Source: Paulinella micropora
Taxonomy: Eukaryota > Cercozoa > Imbricatea > Euglyphida
Direction of reading: 5' to 3'
Assembly: GCA_009731375.1 (NCBI GenBank)
Contig: BJOX01000116.1
Coordinates: forward strand, 85,845 to 149,844
Length of the DNA stretch: 64,000 bases
The notes beneath the pieces are model-generated. The model was not told the DNA's origin. It did no database searches and worked only from the letters and a program-made list of their open reading frames with translations. Position numbers and translations under genes: made by a program. Positions 52,878 through 61,211 of this stretch are shown piece after piece (position 1 is the first letter of the stretch; each line of letters begins with the position of its first letter).

Positions 52878-55347
52878 TTATATGATTTCAGGTAGGTCAC
52901 GGCCGTAGCTATTCCGCACGGCCGCTATGGTGGCTGGCAGCCGCAAGTACAACCTGTTCCACAGCTCCTCGGCGGCGGTGGCCTGCCGCCACGACCAGGC
53001 GGACGGCTCCAGATAGACGTAGATGTCCCCCGCCAGGATCTGGACGTTGCGCATGGAAACCCCCGGCAGGCTCCGGACCCTCCTGAGTGCGGCGAAGCCG
53101 TCGGCTTGCAGGTCCCGCTCGATCTGGCCGCGCAGCCGCTGCCACAGCGCCTGCGCCCGTTGGCCTAGTGAGTCCGAGGCCGCTCGCCAGCGCGAGGGAC
53201 GCGCAAAGGAGAAGTACAACGTGCTCTGCCTCACCAATCGGTCGCTGAACCAGTCGGCCTCTTGGCTGTGCAGGAGAAGCAGCTCGTAGCGGCGGGGCAC
53301 AGCTCTCGGGCCAGGAAGGCGGTGGTCTGCTCCACCCGCTCCCAGAACAAGCCCAACAGATCATGGACGCTGGCCTCGGTAGCCTCCTCCCCCGCTGGTG
53401 CCGGTAGTGTGTACCAGACCTGCGCAGCCCACAGCACGACGGCAAAGGCGGTCAGCCCGGGCACGGCGTGCCCCGGGCCTGATGGTCCAGCGCGGCCTCG
53501 GCGATGGCCCGCGCACTCCCCAGCTTGTGCTCCGGCCAGACCTCCCGCTCGTACAGGTGTGACGCCAGCAGCCGCTCCAGCGTGTCCCGCAGCGCGGGCC
53601 AGTGGCAGGCGGAGTCGCGGGCCGGGCCCCACTCCCAGGAAAACGTGCTGTGGGGCTGGCCCTGTGTCGAGCGTAGCCTGTCGCGGAAGGACTGCAGCTG
53701 GATCAGCAACTCACGCCACGAGCCGTTGGGCGGGGGGGTGGCCGAGAGGGCGGCACCGGCCGGCCGCCCCTGCGCTAGTGGGAGGGCGGCCGGCGTGGCG
53801 GCCGGCCCCACGGGACTCGGCCTGGGGTCCCTGGTTGCCTGGCCTGGCGCGGCGTCCGGGGCCGGGGGCGAGGCGTCCCTGGCCGCCTGGCCTGGCGCGG
53901 GCGCAGCAGCCGGGGCCGGGCCAGAGCCGACCAGCCCCTGCCAGAAGTCCTCGGCCTTGGCTTCCGCCTCCGAGAGGTACTCTCCGAAGGACGGCGGGGC
54001 CCTGGGCGCGCAGTGTTCTCCCCACAGTATATACATCAGCGGTAAGTTGCGCAGGTGTGTGCCCAGTGCGGTCGCCGCCGCCCAGACGGTGCTGCAGTGG
54101 TACGGCAGGTCCCGCTGCAGCTCGGACAGCTCCCGGTGGTAACGGGCCACCCGCGTCTCCTCGCCAGCGGGTACTGGGTTGCTTCCTCTGGCTACCTGCC
54201 TCTGGCCGGCCTCGTACAGGTCGGACAAGAGCGCGGGGCCCCTGGCCTCGTCACCGAGAAAGGTGACTACTGATTGTCGTGCGCGTAGCAGGGCAGCGGC
54301 CGCGCTGGGGGCATACTGAGTGAGGTCCTTCACGTCGTCTGGTGTCACTAGCCGGGAGCTGAAAAAGAGCCCTAGCAAAGGGGCCACGTGGTGTGCAAAG
54401 GCAGCGAGGCTGATGTACATGAGTTGGCTCTCTGCCAGGACGTGCCACTCATGCTGGTTATCTGGCGTCTCCGTGTCGTACAGCCTGGGCGGCCCGAAGC
54501 CGAGCACCGAGCGGTCCCACCAGCTCCTCAACGTTAGGCTGTAGCGGAGGTAGGCCACGACCTGGCCCGCTAGTGCCGACAGGCTTTTACGATCTGTTTC
54601 GGTCACGTTGCGCGGCGACATGGCTCGGTTGTACGCATCCTGTATCGCGAGGGAACAAGCCGCAAATTGTGAGACAGTCAGGGGGAGGCCCAGCCCCCCC
54701 CAGTACTGTTCCAGGAGGCCGCCCTCCTGTAGCGCCCGCCGGGGCTCCTCCTCAGACTGGGTCGCCCATATCACGCTGTTCTCGGGACGCCTGAGCCGCG
54801 TCTCTCTCTGCGCGCGCTCTATCGTCGCCCTCATGTAGTACTTGTGTGTTTCTTCACCAGTGCAGTACTGCCGCGCCAGCTGCGCTAGGTTGAAAAGGCA
54901 CAAGCTGGCTTCTGTCGCTTGCTCCTGCGGCAGCGAAAGCTCAACGTCTGCCCCTCGCCTGGCCTCTGCGTGCAGGTCGAGCTGCTGTTGAGCGGTAGGA
55001 GTCTCCCTCCCGTACGGTGCTAGCAAGCGCTGTTTGAGACCGTCTCGCAGTCGGTTGTGCAGGGCTTGCAGCTCGTCCGTGTTGACCCTGACGTCTCGCT
55101 CTTGTATGCGCCGCACGAACTGGGACAGGAAGCCGGTGGTGACCAGGTCAGTCAGGCGCCTGAGTAACGCGACGGCCTGGTCCGCGGGCTCGGCGCTGGC
55201 CACCAGGTAGTCTAGAGCCGCCTGTATGTCCTGGCTCCACAGGCGGCTGCCTAGCCACGTGGCCAGCCAGGCGCGATCCCGCTTCTGGGTAATAAGGCTG
55301 ACGGCCGTGCCTAACACACTAGCGGTGGCATTGCTAGCGATTCGTTA
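52878..55347 (-). CDS. Large unknown protein, two frameshifts near the end
   Basis: Open from just after a TAA at 55345-55347, with no ATG at the start of the open frame, which begins RIASNATASVLGTAVSLITQ. About 620 residues are uninterrupted, helical and rich in Arg, Leu and Gln (DIQAALDYLVASAEPADQAV, TGEETHKYYMRATIERAQRE), with a proline/alanine linker near residue 490. Frame changes near 53455 and 53270 lead to a C-terminal part with CPAATS, ELLLLHSQEADWFSDRLVRQ and AGDIYVYLEPSAWSWRQ. The upstream gene ends in this same frame, so the two may be one protein split by the TAA. No domain recognised. Confidence 0.6.
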
Positions 55348-56352
55348 GCCTGCCAAGTCTAGGTATCCTCCTGCCAAACGCACCGCCGCCTCTCCCGTGC
55401 CGTAGTGTGATTGGCTGCCGAAGGACATCGGCACTTTGTCGTAGGCAGGCTCGCTAGGGGACGCCAGTGACCGGAGGTAAGTTGTCACGGAGGACACCCA
55501 GCCGGGCTCGGGGCAGTTCCTGTACACAACCACGACAACCGCCACGACGCCGACGCACACCGCTGCATTGGTCAACGAGACGGCGAGCTCATAGGCCTGC
55601 CAGATCCGCGGGACGCACCAGGGCCACGCTAGCTCCGCCGCCCCGCCAGCGCGGGGCCTGACCGCCCCCGCGGCCACGTCCCCCCGGCGCCCCCTCCCGA
55701 CCCGCCCACCGCCGCCCGGCGTGCCGCGCACCGCGTCCACCCCGCGCTCCCGCCCGACCCTCCCACCACCCGGCGTGCCGCGCACCGCGTCCACCCCGCG
55801 CTCCCGCCCGACCCGCCCACCGCCCGGCCTGCCACGCGCCGCGTCCACCCCGCTCTCCCGCCCACCGCCCGGCCTGCCACGCGCCGCGTCCACCCCGCTC
55901 TCCCGCCCACCGCCCGGCCCGCCACGCGCCGCCGCCAGCGGTTTCTCTGGCGCGGGGCCGGGCCCCCGGCCCCCGCCGCTGCTGCCCGTACCTGTGTCTT
56001 CCGACGTGGCCCTGACACCGAGCCGGTAGCCCAGCCCCAGGCAGCGAATGTACCTGACGTCCAGGAGCAGCCGCAGCAGCAGCGGGGCTGCCAGCGGTGC
56101 TAGCTCGCCAGTGCCGCGCGGGTACCGGCGCCAGACACCGCTGCTGCTGGAGGGCCCGAGAGCCAGGGCCACAAACCTCTGCAGCGGGAGGGACAGGTCC
56201 TGGCTGCGCACGGTCCTCGCCCCCACGGGGTCTGCTCCCTCTCCGCCATAAAACGCAAAGCCTGGGTCTTGATCCTGGCCTGAGCTAAAACACCACAGGT
56301 CCCCACCCCCGTGCGCCCAGCTGGTCTCGGCAGCCTTGGCGTCCGGCTCCAT
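55345..56352 (-). CDS. Putative membrane protein with Gly/Arg repeat region
   Basis: ATG at 56352 gives MEPDAKAAETSWAHGGGDLW. A globular start is followed by about five repeats of a 13-19 residue unit containing GVDAARGRPGGGRE or GVDAVRGTPGGG (residues about 150-235), then one likely membrane helix, AVCVGVVAVVVVVYRN (near 265). After it comes a short outer or inner tail ending GGYLDLAG. The only separation from the next minus-strand gene is a TAA; both share a frame. It could be the membrane-anchored N-terminal half of one larger protein. Confidence 0.55.
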   Translation of the reverse strand: MEPDAKAAETSWAHGGGDLWCFSSGQDQDPGFAFYGGEGADPVGARTVRSQDLSLPLQRFVALALGPSSSSGVWRRYPRGTGELAPLAAPLLLRLLLDVRYIRCLGLGYRLGVRATSEDTGTGSSGGGRGPGPAPEKPLAAARGGPGGGRESGVDAARGRPGGGRESGVDAARGRPGGGRVGRERGVDAVRGTPGGGRVGRERGVDAVRGTPGGGGRVGRGRRGDVAAGAVRPRAGGAAELAWPWCVPRIWQAYELAVSLTNAAVCVGVVAVVVVVYRNCPEPGWVSSVTTYLRSLASPSEPAYDKVPMSFGSQSHYGTGEAAVRLAGGYLDLAG

Positions 56353-56736
56353 ACTCCCCGGGGCCTGCCACCGGGGACTGACTCGGAAGCGCTTTGGGAA
56401 GGACCGCGCGTGAGGTAAGGAAGGGGTCCATGGCCCTAGCCCCCCCTCCCTCGCCGCCGGGGTGGTGCTGGGGGGGGGGGGGGGGGGGGANNNNNNNNNN
56501 NNNNNNNNNNNNNNNNNNNNNNNNNNNNNNNNNNNNNNNNNNNNNNNNNNNNNNNNNNNNNNNNNNNNNNNNNNNNNNNNNGGGGGGGGGGGGGGGGGGG
56601 AAGGAGGACGGACACCAAGGGGGAAAGAGAGAGAACCCCGTCCCCGGCGATCGAGGGAGGGCGCGGGCGGCGCCACTGCACCGAGCGAGCGCGGGAGGGG
56701 GTGGGGCTGAGCCGTAAAGCACGCTAGCTAGACCGC
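56353..56736. other. Divergent intergenic region with 91-N gap
   Basis: Lies between two divergent genes. G homopolymers border the gap at 56491-56581. Any promoters are not readable. Confidence 0.6.
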
Positions 56737-59074
56737 ATGGAGCAGCGAGCGGCGCGGCCCCCCTCCGAGTCCCGACGAAGTGGGCGCGACTTTCTCCGTC
56801 GTCCAGCTAGTCCACCGGGTACTCACGGACCCGCGGGTGGCCCACGCCGACAGCGGCTACCGCGGCGCTTGGCTTCTGTACCTGCAGCTAGCGGGCCTGC
56901 GGCCGCTCGGCCCGTCTCCGGCCCGGCGGGCCGGCACCCCGGACTCCGCTGCCTGGCAGGAGCTGGCCCGGCTGGCCGGCCTGCCCGCGCCCTGGCGCCT
57001 GGCCGCCCGCCTCCTGGCGGGGGGCGGCCCGGCCGGGCAAGAACTACCGCTCCCCGCGGAGAGGCCGGCCTTCGCCCGCCTGCGCCAGGGGCTCTGCCCG
57101 GGCCGGAAGAGCCAGCTGGCCCGGCGCTGGTGGCTGCAGGCGGTGGTAGCGCTGCTGTTCGGCGAGGCCCCCGCCAGCAGCGCCCTCGCAGAGATCGCCC
57201 GGAGTGTACTGGACGACCGGCGCTGGCAGCTAGTCGTGGGGCCGGAGTTGCGCTACGTACTCCAAGCGCTGGACACCCTCGCGGACCAACAGGAGCGGCG
57301 GGTACTACAGGCGCTACAAGAAGTCGCTAGCGTGCAACAAGACGCCACCAGCGCCGGGCGCGCCAGACGGTCCGCACTACGCGCGCAAGTGCTGTCCTGC
57401 CTGAGCGCGCGCAAGCGCTGGCAGCCGCTGGCGCGGCTCAAGGGGCTGGAGGGGCGCACGACGACGGTGGCGGCGGCCAGCGCGGAAGAGCTGCCCTTGC
57501 TCCTGGCCTACATCACGGGCCAGCTGCTGCTGCCCGATGACTATTTGCTGCCCCGCCAACTGTCCGAGGAATGGTCCGTAGACGCGGTTTTGCGGACCCT
57601 GGCCCCAGAACCGGGCATCCGCCGTTTGCCTGTCCCTGGCAGCTCCCTGGAGCGGGGGCTGCCCGGGCTGCTGTACCGGAGCAAGACACTGGGGCTGGGC
57701 GGGGGCCGGCTGGGAGCGGTGCTGAGCGAAGGCCCCCTCAGCGACGCCCAAGCCCGGCGGACCCCGCGCAAGCCGGGGCTGCTGGAGCAAAAGTTCACGA
57801 CTTGCTTTTTTAATTCCGCGCTCCAGTTCCTGGCCGCCCTGTTGTGGCCCCCGCCGGCCGGACGGCGGCAGTGCCAGGATCGCGGCTGCTTGGCTTGTTG
57901 TCTGGTGCGCTGCGCCGAGCTCTTGCAAGGGCGAAACGGGCCGGTCGTCGTGCCTTACACCGACCGCGGCGACGACTTGCGCTGCTACTTACCGGTGCCC
58001 GACGACCCGAATATCCGTCAGGCGTTCGAGGCGCTGCGCCTCGAGGTCAAGGATCGTGGCCGCTCAGCAGATCAACCCAAGATGTACGAGTTGAAAACCG
58101 ATTCAGCCGCCGCGTGTGTCGGCACCTTGCTAGAGCAGGCGGTAGCCACGACACCATCTTCCCCGGACTGCAACATCCGTAGCTGGCTGGAGGAGCTGTT
58201 CCGTGTTCGCTATGGCCTGCCCGGCGTTGGGGAAGGGGGTGAGGCACCTAGGCAGGGCCCCCTGCTGATCCTGGGTTGCACCCCCCCGCCCCACTCGGCC
58301 GCCTCGAACTCCGTCACGCTACAGCACTTACTCGACCAGGCGTGGCCGTACCCCCCCGAAGCAGTCTTCTTTCTGACCGGCGAGAAAGGAAGCGTAGTTA
58401 CCGGGCAGCAACCCGACGGGAAAGGAAGCGTAGCTACGGGGCGGCAACCCGAGTGGCTGTTGCTGGAGACGCAGCTGGGTAACCTGACCCTGGACTTTGT
58501 AAACACCCGGCCCAACGTCTTGGTGCGTCTGGCGGGTTCCGTTAAGCCAGCGGAGTTCTGGCTCGAGTCGGCGTGCTTCAGGCTGGAGCACACCAAGCCG
58601 GAACACTTCGTAGTGGTCCGGCGTGGGTGGGGAGGAGACGGTGTGCACAGCGGCTGGCACTGCCTCGACGGCGAGCGACTGGTCAGCGGCAGTCTTTGGC
58701 AAGCGCTGGAGGGGGTCACCACCGGTCGGCAGGACGTCAGCCTCGGCCGGGACGACGCTCTCGACCAGCGCCCTCCCAGGCCCTTCATGTTTTTGCTGAG
58801 GCGGCGACAGAGCCGGACCCATTTGACCATTATAGGCGACGCAGTACAGCGGGCTGCGCGATCACCGGGCGTGGGGGCGGGGGGTCCGGGCCGCGCTGAC
58901 AGCTGGCATGCCACATTTCGCCGACCTGTGGCCGCCGGGGCGACCCCTCTCGAAATCGTCACTTATCTTTGTACGTGCAGGGCGCGCTGGAACAAGCACG
59001 ACCGTCCCCCCGCGCGGCCCCGCTACGCCAGTAGGGGCAGGTCCGTCAGGTCTAGCTCCTCCAGGCTCTTCTGA
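56737..59074 (+). CDS. Ubiquitin-specific-protease-like protein (C19)
   Basis: About 770 residues. The ATG at 56737 (MEQRAARPPSE) is out of frame with the long ORF, which opens as PDEVGATFSVVQLV, so either a C-run indel or another start applies. The N-terminal 320 residues are helical. The catalytic part follows: the Cys box EQKFTTCFFNSALQFLAALL at about residue 340 (CxxNS with downstream Gln-x-Leu), and the His box KPEHFVVVRRGWGG plus SGWHCLDGERLVSG at about 605-640, with PFMFLLRRR closing the fold as USPs do. A Cys cluster, CQDRGCLACC, lies between them. A two-copy repeat, GKGSVATGRQP, sits near 545. It would remove ubiquitin or a similar modifier. The last 75 residues are low complexity and overlap the opposing gene, so the true end may be earlier. 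Confidence 0.68.
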
Positions 59075-60580
59075 CGCACGTAGGCGGCGAACCGCAGCGC
59101 CTGCCTAGTGGCGGCGGAACCTGCTCAGGCACAGCGCGGCCGCCAGGCCGTGGCTAAGAGACATGGACACGGGGCAGGAAGGGGGGGGGCGGACCTAGGT
59201 ACTGTGTTTTGGCCGGCATGAACCAAGAGCCGAAGCGCTGGTTGAAGATCTCGGGCATGATGGCGTAGTTGCGCGGATGGTCGAAGCCCCCGAGACGGCT
59301 GGGCACGATGTGGTCCAGGTGGAAAGGGACGCACCGCCGGCCTGCACAGCACCGGCCGCGCCCAGGGGGGAGAGTGCCGGGGGTGTGTAGTTAGCAGCAC
59401 AACCCCTTGGTAATAGCCCCCCGCCTCCTCCCTCCCCCCCGGAGGGGCGGAGCTGCGCGCACACACACACGCACACAGACCTGCACCCAGACGGGGAGGG
59501 ACCTTGGTCGTCGAAGTAGGCTCGCAGGCTGGCATGGGCGCGGTTGGCTAGGACCCACCTCCGGGCCTGGGCGCGGCTCAGGGCATGAGGTATATTCGCT
59601 AAGTCTGGAATAAAGCCAAGGTACACGGGCCTGGTGTCGACCTCCGCCGGCGAGTACTTGGCGCGCAGGACCCGTAGGGTAGCGCGCAGCTCCACCGCCG
59701 GCAGCGCCTCCTCCTCTTCTACCGCCGGGGGTGCTCCTGGCTGCAGCGCCGCCGGGGGCGCCTTGGGCGACGCCCGGGCGGGCGGCACCGCCTCCGCCGC
59801 CGCCGGTGGCGCCTTGGGCGACGCCCGGCCCGGGGGTGCCCCGGCCGCGCCGGAGCCGGCGGCCCCGGGCGGGGGTGCGGCGGGCGCGGCGAGGGCGAGT
59901 GCCAGCCGCAGGACCTGGACTAGGTCCGGCCAGGCGTAGCAGTCGACGTAGGTGCTGGGCTGGCCAGCGAAGGCCAGCGGCCGGGCCCTCGCTAGCAGGG
60001 CAGGGCTGGCGTGTGCCTGCTTCACTAGCCAGTACAGCCGTGCAGCCTCCCCCGGGGCGAGGCCCGCCGCCATGCACACCGCGTCGGCAGCACAGTAGTA
60101 GCCCCCCCCGGCGCCGCCGTACCTGGCTAGCCAGCTCCGCCTCCCGCCACGTGGGGCCGCCGTCCCCCGGGGCAGCAGCAGCGCGGGTGCTCCGCTTCTT
60201 CTTGGGCGGGGGCAGGCGGGCCAGAACGTCACGGAGGCCACCGTAGCACAATCCATGGGGGCCGACAGCCCCCAGCCGGACGCGCGCGGGAAGCGGAGGC
60301 TCTGGATGCTCGCCCCCCCGCCGCCGGCCACCAGCCAGGGGCGGACCTTCCGGTACAGCCGCTGTGCATGCGGCAACGAACAACCCCTCGCCTCCGCCAA
60401 GAAGTCGGGGATGGCCCACAGGTCGCCCTGGTACAGCCGCTGTGCATGCGGCAATAAACAACCTCGCCTCGCCTCCGCGGGCGCCCCGTTGGCAGCGCCC
60501 TCGGGCATCGGCCGACGGCCGGAGAGGATCTGCGCTCGCCTGGCACCGACGTTCACCCAAGCCACGCCTTGGCAGGCCAA
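59036..60580 (-). CDS. HNH endonuclease, two exons
   Basis: Starts MACQGVAWVNVGARRAQILS. Residues 40-75 hold a tandem repeat (CLLPHAQRLYQGDL, CSLPHAQRLYRKV). A helical domain follows, with YYCAADAVCMAAGLAPGEAA and STYVDCYAWPDLVQVLRLAL, then a proline/alanine linker. Exon 1 ends in AHASLRAYFDDQG at 59503. Removing a candidate 161-nt intron (59342-59502) joins it in frame to RRCVPFHLDHIVPSRLGGFD and NYAIMPEIFNQRFGSWF, an HNH fold with the DHI His and downstream Asn. Frame 1 then reaches a TAG near 59107, but an adjacent frame continues with RFAAYVRQKSLEELDLTDLP to 59036. It would cut DNA, perhaps as a homing nuclease. Confidence 0.6.
59342..59502 (-). other. Candidate spliceosomal intron in HNH gene
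   Basis: Donor CAAG/GTCCCT and acceptor GTGCTGTGCAG/GC. Removing it restores phase into the HNH motif. The donor is weak beyond GT; the acceptor is good. Confidence 0.5.
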
Positions 60581-60739
60581 GGAGTCGGCGCCTGCGCTCC
60601 CACCTTTGCTCCAGACTAGCGAGCTAGTGGTGAGGAGGAGGCACAGCTACCACGCGCACCGGACAGCACCCCCTCCTCTCCGCGGGGTGAAGCACACGGG
60701 CCGGCAGCACCACGGCGGACAGAGGACCGGGCGGTGAGG

Positions 60740-60956
60740 GGAGGGGAAGGGAAGGGCGAGGGGGGGGGGGGGGGGGGGGCCNNNNNNNNNNGGGTAGAGG
60801 GGAGGGGAAAGAGACCCCCCCCGGCGGCCGTTTGCCGTCCGCTCGTACACCGCTAGGGGTCGCAGAGTCCGGCGTGTCCGCGGGGGTGGGCCACACGCCG
60901 AGGCTGGTCTCCGACAGATAGTCCAGGGTGGCAGCAGGACCGGCCGGAGGGCTCAT
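60740..60956 (-). CDS. Short ORF, possibly a 5' exon
   Basis: MSPPAGPAATLDYLSETSLG at 60956, followed by a proline-rich stretch that enters a 10-N gap (60782-60791) and C/G runs. It may be an upstream exon of the HNH gene or a separate small protein. Weak. Confidence 0.3.
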
Positions 60957-61211
60957 GTGCCAAAAGACTGGTTTTTAATAGACTACGCCCCCCGGCAAGG
61001 GACCACCTCGAGGTGCACACACACACAGGGCACAGGGGGGAGGGCGTCCTTTCTCGCTAGCCGGCGAAGGTAGCCTAGCCAGCCCAAACACAAACAGACA
61101 TAAGACAGAGCAGTGTTCTCGGCAGCACGGTGGTATCAAGCTTGACCTGGCATTTTGCCGGCACTTGCGACAGCGCCAGACCCGACTGGTCGCCGAAGCC
61201 CACGCAGCCGC
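60957..61211. other. 3' flank of surface protein gene
   Basis: Noncoding, with a short (CA)n run at 61015-61027. No gene. Confidence 0.5.
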
